From: Malaya genurostris
Taxonomy: Eukaryota; Arthropoda; Insecta; Diptera; Culicidae
DNA length: 64,000 bases
Direction: 5' to 3'
Assembly: GCF_030247185.1 (NCBI RefSeq)
Contig: NC_080571.1
Span: 70,780,172 to 70,844,171 of the forward strand
The translations under genes and the position numbers were made by a program. Positions within the stretch are counted from its first letter, which is position 1; each line of letters opens with the position of its first letter. Under the pieces are notes generated by a model. It did no database searches and had not been told where the DNA came from. It saw only the letters and a program-made list of their open reading frames with translations. Shown one piece after another: positions 12,501 to 27,500 of the stretch.

Positions 12501-15500
12501 CCAGCTGATTTTCATAGGTAATCAGCGTTTTACACGGATGTATCCCACCTTGACCACAAATGATGTAAGATGGAATTGTCGTACGTACTTGTATACGTAC
12601 CACCCGCACGCTATTCCGGATACCGGGGAAAAAATTTCGCCATACTTCCCTTTCATATTTTCCCGAACGAACTTATCGCTGGCCTGCGGGGGAAGGTAAT
12701 GCACGCGTACTTTTAAGGCTTTGTCTACCATGCACGCAGTGATTTTGTGTTTAATATGGGTACACTCAATGCTGTGCTCATCGTTGTTAACGGTAGCGAA
12801 TGCAATTGCATCTCTTTCACGTTTAAACATAATGTACACACAGTTAGAAGTCTTGTTGAATTGAATCTTAGGTACATTATCAGCGTATAGATGCATTCGT
12901 TCTTCAAGTAAGATTTCAATTTCGTTTGCTTCTGGTCTAACTTTGTAGCGCTTAAAATCAATACAAATTGAATTTGGTCTTGTAGGCAGTGCTGTCAACT
13001 GTTTTTTTTTTTCCAAAAATCTGTATTTGGCGGAAAAATCTATCTGTACAATATCTTTCTCGAAAAATCAAACATCGATTTAGTGCGAAAACTGATTTTG
13101 CGACCAAAAAAAAGCACGCTCAGAACTTAATCGTGAATATCTCGACTCGTATTAAAGGCAGCAACATAATTCTTTCACCATTTCATCAAAAATATGATCA
13201 GGAATTTGGGATAATATTTTGAACAGTGTGAGATAACCACAAACAACTCAAATATTAAGTTTTCTCAAACTTTGAAAACAACGCGGATAACTCTTTACTT
13301 TTGCTTGGCTTTTTCGTGCAAGGACGACGATTTTGAGGTAGTCAGGCACATATCTTCAACTTACTGCGTATAAAAGGGGAACCGTCTTCGAAATTCGATC
13401 ATTTCTTCTTGTGCGTTGGATGCAAGCAGACGTCGTGGGACCAGCAGCTTCGGAGAGTGCACCTTCTGCGTGGTTAAAAGCCTCAAACGCTAAAGTCGCA
13501 ACTCTCATTTAGACTCCAGTCGTCAGGTGGAGCAGTCGTCGATGAAAGCAGACCTTTTGCGTGGTATAAAGTGTTTAGTGTTTAGTGAAAATCCAAAATA
13601 ATTTGATTTGGTTCGTGCACTTTTCGCTGTGTCAAAATCGTTCGAGATAAATGTTCCGAACTGTGCTAAATATCGTAGAGAACACCACAATTTGGTCCTT
13701 CTAAAAGTCAGAAATGAATCCTGTACAGCATCTTAATAGTTTCTTTCAATGAAATATGCAAATCCGAAATGAGATAATCGACGTCAAAACTCGTTGAAAA
13801 GTTTAGTAGTGAAAAGGGGGAAAGTTTCGCAATTCACCAATCGATCAACCATCAATTCGAACTCGAAAGTGTAAAGAAATCGTGTCAGTTTTATTCGTAT
13901 TCACGACATCCAGTTATGTCTGACATTACACACCCGTACTTTTTGTTCCAAAAATCGGACTGCTTTAAAGGCATATAGTTCGAGCAATTTACAGCTGAAT
14001 CTAAAGATCGCGGTGTCGAACTTCAAATCGAAGACCTCTGCATTTCCAATGCTTTAAATTTTTATGGGTATATTCTTCAAATTTGCTTATGTTAATACCT
14101 TATGATAAAAAACGAACCGGAATTTCCATTTTAAAATTCCCGCGCTTGTCCAATCGGTAAACTTTTATTCTCTCAACGTTGGCAACACTTTTATACACAT
14201 TCTGTCAAATTTTAACGCATATCGTACGATTAGTTTTTGTTTGGCGTCTATACAAAGAAGTTGAAAAATTTTCGTCTGGCGATTTTTATAATGGGTGAAA
14301 ATTTAGAACAACGTGCGTGCATCAAATTTTGTGTTGCAAATGGATTAAAGTGTTCCGAAACGTTGAAAATGTTAAAAAAGGCCTTTGGTGAATCGTGTCT
14401 AGGAAAAACACAGGCATACGAGTGGTATAAACGCTTCAAAGGTGGTCGTACAAGCTTGGATCATGATCAGTCCCAAATCAAAGTTATGCTGACTGTTTTT
14501 ATCGATATTCGTGGTGTGGTGTACTATGAATGGTCAAACGGTTAATAAGGAATATTATTTGGCCGTATTGCGTCGTTTGCGTGAGGCCATTCGCAAAAAA
14601 GGCCAGACTTATGGAAGGAAAACTCATGGATTTTACACCACGATAATGCGCCGGCTCACACAGCGTTGGTTGTGTCGCAGTTTTGGCCAAAAACCTAACC
14701 AACATCATCAACCAAGCACCGTACTCTCCAGATATGGCCCCGTGTGACTTTTTCCTCTTCCCCAGACTCAAATTGCCATTGCGGGGAACGCGTTTTGAGA
14801 TCATAGAGACCATAAAAGAGAATTCGCTGCGTGAACTAAAGGCCATACCTTCGGCGGCCTATAAAACTTGTATGGAAAATTGGATCAAGCGTTGGCATGC
14901 ATGAATTTCCGCAGGAGGAGAGTACTTTGAAGGCGAAAATAAAGAAATTTATTAAAAATTGAAATTTTGCGTTTTTTTAATAAAATCCCGGTTCTTTTTT
15001 GATCATAAGGTAAATATCGTTTTCAGGATGTTCTCCCAAACACTTATTCGCGGTGACGATTATCTTTTCGCATTGTTGGGGTCTAATGGGGCAGGTGGAT
15101 GAGGAAGCAATTGGAGTCATACATCGTTGATTTGAACCATGGTTGAAATGTTCTTGTGCGCTGGCGCATTGTCTTGTATAAGTTGTCGTTCTGCAACGAT
15201 TTCGGCCTTCAATCACTCTAATAAAGCGCTGTTGGTAGTTTTTCCGTTTTTGAAGTAGTCCACGAAACGAACGTCGTTTTACGCCGGCCTCCACTCATTG
15301 ACGGTACATGTGAAACATCTACATGGTTACATTAACAGCTCGATGCCAAAATTCCATTCTGTGTTAGCATAGCATAAGCCGCTTTCTAAGTGTGCTTGCG
15401 CTCGTGTATTTGATCGGTAGTCAGTATGCGTATGCAATTTCTTAAACCTGACCCGTATCCGATCCAAAATAAAAAAATCTTTCCCGTTTTCGACCCGAAC

Positions 15501-18500
15501 TTGAGAATATTTTTATTTAAACACGAACCCGACCGGTACCCGAAAACAAAAATAAAATACACGTACCTGACCGAAATTTTTTTTCTTGACTCGAAGCTGT
15601 CAGATATCGGGTTTGAATAGCCGAAACCCGACCAAATTTTCAAATCCTCTTTAAAAAGATAACCGGCAATATTTTTTTTTGTTAACCAGAACTCGAATCG
15701 TATTCATTGGGTTCGGTCTAGTATCAGGTGCAAATACTCGAAATCCAACCAATTCTAGTACCCAGCTGTAGTGATAACATTTCACCAGAGTGATACACGT
15801 TGGTGTACGATTCTTGTCTACACAGGGGAGGCAAGAAGCGAACATCACACTAAAAGGAAAGCGCACTTCTTCTCAGTGTCGAATATACGGAAATTGAGTG
15901 TGCGCTTGTGGTTAAAGCAGCTGGCGCGAGTGAAACACATCCTCTTTGCACGAATCGCTCTCACGCGCTTTCGCCTAAATACACCCAAGTGACCACTGGT
16001 GAGTGCTAGTAAGCGAACATATCTGTGATTTAATTTTCAAATTTGTAGAACGTAACGATGGCCTTGCTATAAAAAAAATCTTTTTCGCAGCGACTTACTG
16101 TTACTTACTCTTTCAGTCGTAGACAGAGTTGCCAGGTTATTTTTTCAAAAATCTGTCAAAACTCAAAAATTTATCTGGATTTGTCTGGGTCTACTAGATA
16201 CAAGGAAATTTTTGCCATGCTTCATTTTCAGTGAGCAAAAAAAAAGAAAAAAAAGGTCTCCTCACCTATCGTATAGAGGCCAAAATTGTAAAGATCTAGC
16301 GAGATCTGACAAAATCTAGCAAAATCTGGGAAATTTTGGAAAATCTGGCAAAAGATCTGGTTAGTTTGAGTGTCTGGCGAAACGAGAAAAATCTGGCATT
16401 TGCCAGACAAATCTGGCAACCTGGCAACGCTGGTCGTAGACCACGCGGGTCTCTGCTGTATACAGGAGGCGTTCATGGCTGTTTGTCGCCGTTTGTTAAC
16501 CAGGGGGGACGACACTTAAAAACTTCATTTTAGATTCAAAAGAATTAATCGTCTTTTACGGTTTTGCATATTCTTGTACCCACTTGTTCGTCTTTAATGA
16601 TCATAGTAACAGGTGGTTATGGATCGTTTGTCTTTTGTCGGTTTTTTTCTGGTTAGATATATTACCATGGTGACTACATTGTTGATAACAATATTTTCGT
16701 GTGTAAATACAGTAGCAAAGCTGTCACCATAAAAAATCATGACTGGGTTAAACACAAGGTTTGATCGTAAACCTATTACTATTATTATATATTCCAGAGG
16801 ATCCATATTCCAATCAGTTCCTTGTCGAAAGTAGAAAGCAATATCTCAACGTGGGGTTCAAGACGGCGATATTGTTCGGTGATTATAAGTGCAGAGCTCA
16901 TCTGAAGTATTTGCTCCAGATTATCAATGAACCGGAAAATCATTGCGATATCTTGCATAGTGTCAATTCGTAAATTGTGCCATATCAAGAATTTGTTCTC
17001 ATATATTATGGTTAAGATATCAGAGAAGTGATACTCAGTTTTAAATACTTCCGAAATTACCTGTCGAAACTTCTTTTCAGTCAAATCGAATTTAAGTTCC
17101 ATCCATTCAGATAACGTGAAGTGTCCACCGGGAAACAGTTCAATACTCTCTGAACGAAAATCTTCGGTAACTGGGTTATCGACGAAATATTATATACAGG
17201 AACCTACTGGGACTCTTTCACTTTCGTTGGTTTGGTGATACGCCCCAAACGCATGATACATGTAACAGCAAAAAATCTTGTATTTGTGGACAATACTCCA
17301 TACGGGTCACGTGGTGCCATTGAGCTTTCGTGCAGTCCTTATATCGCTATTAGTATAATTATAGTAATTATATTCAATACAGTATATTTTTGTGTAGAAC
17401 TAGGTTTCTTTTATGTCTCAATATCCATCGCAAAAGTTATTTGCGAAAAGTTGCTTATGCAATAGAGAAGATGTTCAATTTCTCTAAATCTCGGAAAAAT
17501 TCGCGCTGCGAAACTAAAGTTTAGGTCTAAATTTCTCGAGAAATTTTGTGTTGAGGAAGTTCAGATTGTGACGTATTCACTAACACAAAACCAATACCAA
17601 TTCACGTAGCTGTGTATCCGGCGCTCAGTAGAATAATGTGGGTAAACAGATCGATATTTTCAACTGTAACTTCTGCAAATCAGAATAATATTTCAGATTT
17701 TGAACAAGAAAACTATATCCAAAACTATGCAAAATAGGTTCTTGCTCATTTTTACAATCCCGAGTTTATGTTTCTAGTTCTTAACAAACCACATTGCAAA
17801 AATCACGAAATTTTATTGAACTGAGAAATGTTACCCCAGAACCTCATTTCCCTGGTTGATAGTGTTATGTTTACAATCCGTTAAATGTCATGAAAGAGAA
17901 TAAAAAACCTTCGAAAAGATCGCATGTGCTTCGACTTTTCTATCAGCGGTTGGATGCGTTTTTGAACGGTTAGGTATATTTATGAGGATAAATGATATTT
18001 GATTAGTTTTTAATGACTTTTTGAGTTTTATTGAAATTATCCGGATGTGTCGTCCCCCTCGATTTTAACGATAAACTGAGCTTTTGCTGAATATGCGTGC
18101 CCCACGTTTCTCTTATGCAAACCGTACACCAGAGTCCGGCGTGCACACTTCGGAGAAAATATCTTCATCTACCTCAGAGAATTTCAGAGCTCTGCTCTAG
18201 CAATTTGGTGTGATCCAGCGCTAGAGTTGAAAGAAAATAAACACTCGCTCTCATGATGCGTGCACACTTTATATAACAGTGGTGCATATGTGTGAAAGAG
18301 AAGAGCTCTCGTTGATGTTGTCAGTGCGAGGGGATAAATTATACTTGCTCTTTGTCACACAGAGGAGATGGACATCTCTGCTCAGCGGTAGAATATTTTT
18401 CATTTTTCAAAATACATGTCCGATACGTAAACAAAAACCTGGCCGAATCGCACAGAAATATTACATTTCAGCCATAGTTGTGTGGTGTGATTCTGTACAC

Positions 18501-21500
18501 TAAGAATCGGCTGCGAAGTCTGTTGAAACAGAAAGGCTAAATTCCACAAAAGGAATGTAATGCCAAGACTTTGCTTTGCTTTGCATAGTTGTGTGGTCAA
18601 CGATTATTTTTTATCTCACCTAGTAGGTAACTTTGTATGGTTGTAACTGTTACCTGTGATATGAGCCCCCAACAGGCTCAAATTTCAAGCAGAACCTTGC
18701 AGTGATCAGTGTTCTTCTGATATTGTATTTTGGTTTCCTAACATTTCCATGGTACCTCAGTGGCAGTGTAATTCCACCAATTATTAATTTCCATCATTTG
18801 CAATCTTATTACTCTTCATCATCTTCAACCTAGATCTACATGTTCCACCGACTTAATTCACTCGTTGTCCCTGATGCCTAGGAATTAACTAACTTTTCCT
18901 GCAGATACCTTTCAGCCTTTGTCTTCGTGTGTGGGACATCTATATGCTGTTCGGTGAGCGTGTCCTGACGGCAATGGCCTACACTATACTGAAAATTCAC
19001 CGAACGAAACTATTGCGAATGAAGGACATGGATCAAATAACCGAATTCCTACAAATAACACTGTACAAAAACTTTGGATATGATGACGACACTGTGATAA
19101 AAACCCTTCAGCTGGCAATGTACGAGCTGAAGAAGCTAAATCTGGATAAACTGCCGACACCACCGCCCAGCGAATTTCCTAAATATCCCTTCGGGCAGTT
19201 TATCGAGCCTAGCTTCGATACGAAGGTAAGTTAGAAAGATTACGGTCCAAGTGGCGATGAATAAATCCGTTTACTATTTTTTCTTCTTCATTAGATTGGC
19301 CATCGAAACGAAAAATTCACCGAGAAGGAAACGGAACTGCAGCAAACTGTACTGTACAGAAGCGAATCGAAGAATGAAGAAGACGATCAGCAGGGAGACG
19401 ATGATCAAACGGAACGTGACTGCGATGATATTACTGATGATACAATCAGCAACCTGCAAACAGGTACGTCTTACTCTTTCACTCGCACGCTTTCTGCTAG
19501 TGGTAGCTATTTGGAGAGTCACTTTTAGCCTTGCGGTAGTATTGTGTCCGAGCATGCGTGTGTGCTGTAATAAATAGTTCATTGCGTTGCAAAGCTGCAT
19601 TACCTACTACTGATATCATAGCTAATTTAGTCTTAAGTCGAACTAAACATGTTCTAATCTAGTGAATCAACTTCAAATTCGTTGTTCGAAAATGGTTGGT
19701 AATGGCGTGCACTCACGGTCTAAAACATTCATCATGTGTGCTAAAATGTTTCCAGTGTTACCGTCACTTACTGAACATTGTTGGTCAAAGCTTGTACTAC
19801 GCATTGTTTCCTCACTAACGGATCCTTACAGCATGTACATTTTGTAATCCTAGCACAACATTATTCTTTTCCATTTCGATTATGTATCTTTCTGTACTGG
19901 TCTGGTTATAGGACACAAATCACTAACTAGAGATTTTAATTATCAAGATGAATGCTGTAACCAGAAGTTTCTATGTTGCATTTGTATAAGATTTCGTATC
20001 CAGTTATCTTAGTGAGAACGAATTCCAAGAAACTGTTATTTCTACGCGAAAAAATCCTCTGAGAGCACCCAAAAATATCAACCTTTTCTAGAGGTTCGAC
20101 AATGCGTTGAACGAAATCGGTACTGTTTCCCAACCAGGCACGCTTCACTCGATCCAACACATGCAAACGTCCCCTGAACGTGTTGACACTGAAATGAATT
20201 CACGTTTTGGAAAGCTTATTGTTTACTTCACGCTGGTGCAGAATAGTATTATTCCTAAACATCTATGCTCACTTTGTCGTGTTTTTGGAAATGCCGTTTT
20301 TATTTTTGCCTGTTCAGAAAATTTATCAACGTTTTCTGTTTCTTTGTACCCTATCGCCTACTTCTAAAGCTTTTTGACTTTTACTGATTTTAGTCGCCGC
20401 AGAAGACGATAATTTCCGTTTTTTTGTCATCAGACTATAGAGAAAGCAGCCTTAAGGGGGGAGTGAGGAATAATTTGAATCAATTTTTTGTAATTTTTTT
20501 ATCGACAAACAGCTTAAGCAAATTTATTCAAACTTATTTTACATTATAAAGCATCATTAAAAGAATATTTAGTTAAATTTCCGTATATTAATATTGAAAA
20601 ATAAAGCGGAGACAGAGCATTTCCTAAAAACTTTTTTTAAAAAACACGTTGCGCGGTGAACAGGATAACTCGGCGTAGAATTATCTGAAATTAAAAGTTT
20701 ACTTATTTACTTATTTCTGAAATCTTAAATTTACCTAAAGTACGAGTTATTTCTCCCCCCTCCGTCGTTCCCAAGTTATTATTTTGAATTTTGAACTGTT
20801 CGTGGCATACATATTTAAGCATAAAAACGCGATCTTACGCTAAATTTTCCGCCAGTTTTGAGGTGAAAAACTACCATAATATAGAAATGAAAAAAAAAAT
20901 CAAAAACGTGGGGGGGGGGAGACATTTTGCACCAAAAATGTATGTTCCAAGTTTGAAAAGAATCGTTTCAGTAGATTTTGCACGATCGTACTCACGGACT
21001 TCGAAAAATTGGTTTTCAGAAAAACGCGAATTTTTGTTTTCCTAAAAAGTGAGCAAACAAATATTGTTGGTAACTTACACTGAATCATCCAATTGATTTG
21101 AAATTTTGACACAATATTTTTGTAATGTTAAACTACAAGGAAATAAAACAATTTTCCGAAACTGTTAATCCCTTACCCGTCCCTTAAAAATAAACAACCT
21201 AATGAAACAGAACCTGCCGCACATGTTCCACTTTGTACGGCCGCTATGTAGTTCAATTCTCATTCTCGTTCGGTGACATCATCCCGTATAAGAACACTTC
21301 ATAAATCCTCACGCAACCAGTGTTATCTGCTATTTTCGAGCTTTTGTTGAGTCTATAGATCCATTATCAGACTGATAACATCAGTTAACGTGCAGTTGTA
21401 GTTGCGACTCAAATCACATTACAGAGGAGAATCTGTAGTAGTAGCAGTAATGTTTTCCAAAATGTCTTAGTAGTTTTCATTTGAGATAATGTGATTAATT

Positions 21501-24500
21501 AAAAGAAAGGTTTTTTTCTTCAATCGATTATTCGACTACATAATCGGAAAGGTTCGAAGACGAAATTCGAACACTTTCAAAAATATAATTCTTTGAATTT
21601 CCTCGTGCGCAGCCATGCTTTTGAAGTGAGTTTTTTTTAAAATACTATCGATTCCGTACGATTCGAACGATAGAAAAAAAAAATTGAACCAATTGATACT
21701 AATCATTTGTTCTCTTTTGTGATAATTTCAGCGTTTAGTTGTGCTTGAACTTCTGAACTGTGTAAAGAAAATCCTGTTTTCCTTATTTATATGTTTATAA
21801 GATTTGATTTTTAGAAGTTGTATAGTTTTTTAGGTCAAGTTTCCTAATCAATTTCATATCATTTGGATATGTCAGAGTTTAACTTTGGACGATACACTGA
21901 GGTCTCTTTTTACGCCAAAAAAAAACCTGTTTTAATACACCTAGTGGTGTAATGATGCCTTTCTCATATCAATCATACTATCATATATAATACTGTGCTA
22001 TTCTTCAAAATAATTTTCTTCGATTCTTAAAAGAATAACCGAAATCGGTTTTTTGACCGTCTACTGATAAAAACTATCAATTGGAAAAGATTTGAGGTCG
22101 TTTTAGAAATTTTTTTAAGGTTTTTCCCCATTTTAAGTGATGGTATACAATTTTTAACACACTTTACCCTATATTTCCGGATCCGGAAGTCGGATCCGCA
22201 TGAAATTCAGGACTTTCACATGGGACCACAGGACCTTTCATTTGAACCTAAGTTTGTGAAAATCGGTCGCGTCATCTATGAGAAAAGTTAGAACACATAT
22301 TTTCTTTATTTTGCACATTTTACCCCATAACTCCCGAACCGGAAATCGGATCCAAATAATATTCAGGAATTTTGTATGGGACCACAAGACCTTTCATTTG
22401 AATATAAGATTGTGAAAATCGGCTCAGCCATCTCCGAGAAAAGTTAGTGCAAAAATATGTTACATACACACATACGCACACACACACACAGACATTTTGC
22501 GTACTCGACGAACTGAGTCGAATGGTATATGACACTCGGCCCTCCGGGCCTCGGTTTAAAAGTCGGTTTTCACAGTGTTTTCTATATGAGAAAGGCAAAA
22601 CAGCGTAACTTCGGAAATTTGCATAAAAAATTTCGATTTCGATGGTGATTTTTCAAGATCGAAAATTTTCAAACCTTAACCGCCGGGTAGAGCACCCCTT
22701 ACCCATATCCGATTTAGTTCGAATTTTGCATGGGGATTTTTTCGAGGTTCTTGAAAAATAACGTGTTTTGTCGATTACGTCACATAACACATGGATCAAT
22801 AAGTCCCGAGACTAACAATGGAAACAACATTTTTTTTGCAATTTTTTTTTATTCATCAACATAATCACCTTTTAGGGTGATACAATGGTTCCAACGTTTT
22901 TCCAATTTTTTCAATACCATGTTTATAAAAAAAATTATCTTTCGCTTCAAAATAAGCTTCAGTTTCAGCGATAACCTCCTTATTTGAGCCAAATCTTTTT
23001 CCCTGGAGCATTTTTTTAAGATCAGCAAAGAGCCAGTAGTCACTGGGGGCTAAATCTGGCGAGTATGGGGGTAGGGAAGCAGATCAAAGTCCAATTCGTT
23101 CAATTTCGCCATTTTCATCGACTTGCGGCAGGGTGCATTTTGTTCCATCGAAAGCAATCGCGGCACCCACTTGGAAAAAACCTTTTTCATGCTCAATTTT
23201 TTATGAAGGATAGTAAATACACTTCCATATGATATCTGTGTCATCTCAGCAATCTCACGGAGCTTCACTTTACGATCTTTCATTATAATTTTTGTCACTT
23301 CACTCACATTTTCCGATGTAACGGCTTCCACAGGTCTACCCGAGCGTTCCGCGTCATTTGTGTCGGTACGACCACGTTTAAACTCGGCGAACCACCGACA
23401 AATCGTTGCTTTTGATGGACAAGAGTCCGGATAACATTTTTCAATCCATTGTTTCGCTTGCACGGTGTTTTTACCCATTAAAAAACAATGTTTTATCAAA
23501 ACACGAAACTCGGTTTTTTCCATTTTTTAAACAAACCACAAAACGACTTTACTCCAACCTCGATAACTCAGCTGTTTCTGGTCGGATCTAAAATTTTGAC
23601 CCGGATTTAAAATTTTGACCCGTTTCAAGCAAAGCAAATTTTCGATTTCGGAAATTTCATGTACTCCTATGGTGCTTTTTCAAGATCGAGAATTTTCAAA
23701 CTTTAACCGCTGGGCAGCATCCCTTACCCATGTCCATTTTAGCTCAAATTTTGCATGAGGACTTTTTTCGAGATGCTTAAACTTTTGAACAATAGCGCTT
23801 TACGAAATTAGAGGTGATCCCACAATACCATTATATCTCCGGAACCAAAAGTCACAGCCAATTGATCTTTGAACTTGATCAATGGCCCGACAGTAGCTTT
23901 GAAACGAGTATAAGTTTGTTAAAATTGGTTCAGCCATATCTGAGCAAATTGAGCACGTATAAATATTTAGAAAAGTGTACAGTAGTTTTTACCATTCTTA
24001 TATACATACTCATTGCCTTTCTCATACGGAAAGTTCATGCAATCACTTGAAAAATTGACTACTGAAAATTGGCCCGAAGGGCTAAGTGTCCTATATCATT
24101 CGACACAGCTCATCATGCTGAGCAATGCATGTGCAGGGTGGCAAGTAACCGGGCAAGTCGGGAATTTGGTTTCACCGGGAAAACCCGGGAAAAAGTCGGG
24201 AAATTCAGTGAAAAAACTGGGAAAAATTTTACTAGCTCACATATGAGTGACAGCTGTTAGCATAATGATTTTTTTTCAACAAGTGAAAAGTAGTTTTTTT
24301 CAACAAGTGAAAAGAGTCAACACCCAATTTTGCGTTTGAGCGAGATGTTCAGTAAAAGTGTTGAAACAACTTATTGTCTCATACTTGTGCTATGCTGAAC
24401 ATTCCATTGGAAATTGGACCAACACCCCATGTCTCGTCCAACGATTTTTAAGGGTTTGACAACAGTTTTAAATCAATCAGGAAACATCAGAGCTTTCTTA

Positions 24501-27500
24501 GTTGTTATCGATAACAACATAATGAATGCGCGTTTTGAAAATATAAGGATAATTTGGATGCTTCTGTTGGATTTTAATTAAGTTTTGGAATAATTATTCA
24601 ACACACTTGCAAAATTGTTGGCTAAGTCTGAAGGTAACAAAGGGAAAATTTTTGATAAAATTATAAAACTTTCTTCGGTGTCTTTATGTTCTTAAGTTTG
24701 CTAATGATTGCCCTTGTTTCAACACAATTCGTCTCAGTAATGTCATCTTGAAACAATACTTGTCTTATGCTAATATTTATGTGAGATGTCAAAAGGACTC
24801 ACAAAATTGCAAGATTTGTCGGCTTTGATCTTGTCCACCGTTTGCAGGGAGTATTTGTCCTTGATTTAAGAGCTGAAAATGGTTTTTGAGGAACAGTAAT
24901 GGATTGATTTGTTCAGTGAATGTTTTATTTCCTTTTAAAGGTCCTCAACTATTCCGTAGTAGGATTACAAGAACGCTGATATTGATGCAGATGAAGGTGA
25001 ATGGAATTTAGTTTGAGCTTTTGGAACTTCAATAATGTAATAATTTAAATTATTTATGGCTGTATCGATATTTTTCAAAACAATTTCAGGGTTTACATTG
25101 CTTTCGATATGAGATCTGTATTCTAGCCGATTAATTCTGAGGTGGTAGAATATATATAACTAGTGGAACTAATCATTTCTTAATTTGAAACCTTGATTAT
25201 TATTGGTAGATGAACTGAATCAAAGTCACCATTACGTCGGGGTCACCAGTGAATTAGCTAGATTTATTTCAATTTATATATGCGCAAATAACTTTTGGGA
25301 TACAGGAGAGCTTTCGGAGCACACCATTCCACGTGGCACAGGATTTGTGCTACTATTCATTGAATTCATTTAAGGTTAGTTTAAACTATTGAAATATATT
25401 AAAACTATAGGCATTAATCTGTTTCTTTTTTCATATAATACCTTAGTTAGAATAGTAATTCGTCACGGATTTCGGTGACAAAGACTCTCTGCTCTCGATT
25501 TTTGAAGGAATAACCGGGATCGCTTTGTTCAGCCGTATACTGATAATGACTATCGGTTTAAGCAGTTTTGATGTCGATTTAGAATTTTTTAAAGTCATTT
25601 GTTTCGCCCCTTTAAGTGATAGTATAAAATTTTCGACACACTTTACCCTATAATTCCGGAACCGAAAGTCGGATCCAAATAAAATTCAGGAATTTGGTAT
25701 GCGAATACAAGACCTTCCATTCGAATCTGAGTTTGTGAATATCGGTTCATCCGCTTTTAAGGAATTGGAATGATTTCCGGTTTGGAGTACACGATCACTT
25801 TTATACTTCCGGAAACTGAAACGAAGATCCGGTATACCAAAAATCAATGTATTTGGTCATAAACTAACCAAATTTGTTCACACATGAGTTTTACAGTTAT
25901 TTGAATGTATTTGATGGGATTTTTCCGTGTTATGTATAAGAACACGCCCCAGAAAATAAAAATTTTATACCTATCAGTTTGTAATTCCGGAGCCGGAAGT
26001 CGTATATGGATGAAATTTGGTAGGATTATATGGGGTTATAAGACTTTTCATTTGAATTGGATGAGCGGTCTCTGAAAAAAATCGATGAAACGTTTTTAGT
26101 TCATTTTGCACATTTTACCCCGTAACTCCCGAACCGGAAGTCGGATCCAGATGAAATTCAATTGTAACCTATGGGACCATAAGACTTTTAACTTGAATCT
26201 TTGTTGAAGAGAACCGGTTGAGCGGTCTCTGAGGAAATCGAGTGCCCATTTCCTTAATTTTTTTGCACATTTTATCCCGTTACTCCCGGACCGGAAGTCC
26301 GATCCGAGTAAAATTCAATAGCACCCTATGGGACCAAAAGACCTTTAATTTGAATTTAAGTTTGTGAAAATCGGTCCAGCCATCTCCGAGAAAATCGAGT
26401 GCACATTCTTGTTACATACACACCCTATGGGACCATACACACACACACACACACAAACACAAAAAAAACTCACACACACATACGAACAACTACAAATGTT
26501 ACATTGATCTGCTAGAATCAGATAAATTGTAGAAAAATTTCTCGTAGAAGATGAATTAGTTAAGCTATTGGTAATAAAACTGATTTAAAACCAGCGGAGA
26601 GTTCACCATGAAGAACTCGTACTTTCTGATTACTCCACGAGCATTTAAAATCTTGTTAGGAAAAATAGATCGATATCTTGTGCGTTTTTACAGGTATCAT
26701 TTGATTTATTTGCTCATCAACGCATTGAAATCGTAAACATGCTGCAGTCCAAAAATAGGATAACATGACTGATGTACCTTGTACATCTAATGATTTTAAA
26801 TTGAATTTTATTACATGAAAATTTAAAATTTTTGGTCTGATAGGACATTGTTAATAGTTGGTTTTATGGTTTCCAACACAATCGCAGCATGACAATTCAT
26901 CTGAGGGTATCGTCGATTGAACAGATGTGCTTGCAAGCGAATTACCACAATTCAAACACACAATATGCTGTACCTTGGAGGAAAACCTGACAATGACGAT
27001 ATTGTGTTAGGTTCGCTGTGCCATCATCCCGTTTAAAATTTTCCCCTCGAACTGAAATTTCTACTTTTACTTCCGAAAGGAGCGAAGAAAGCTCTGTGCA
27101 GAATGATTTGAAATTGCAAGCATAGATTGTTGTTGTTTTTTCCGAGTGGCAAGCGTCCGTTTTTTGGATTGTTGTTCCTTATTGATTTATTTTCAATCAT
27201 AAACAGGGGCGATTTGAGCCTTTTCCTAAAATCGGGAATTTTTATCTTTAAAAACCGGGAAAAACTCGGGAAATAGAAATCGGCAATTCACTTGCCACCC
27301 TGTATGTACCTGTGTATGTACGGTACGTATCAAATAATGTCACTCATTTTTCTCAGAGATGGCTTGACCGATTTTCACACACTTAGGCCTAAATAAAAAA
27401 TCTCATAGTCCTCATGAATAAAATGAAACACCGCCATTTAGAGTGACGATGCAAAAAACGGTAAAATTTTTCTAGATTTAATTTGTTTAGTTATACATTA

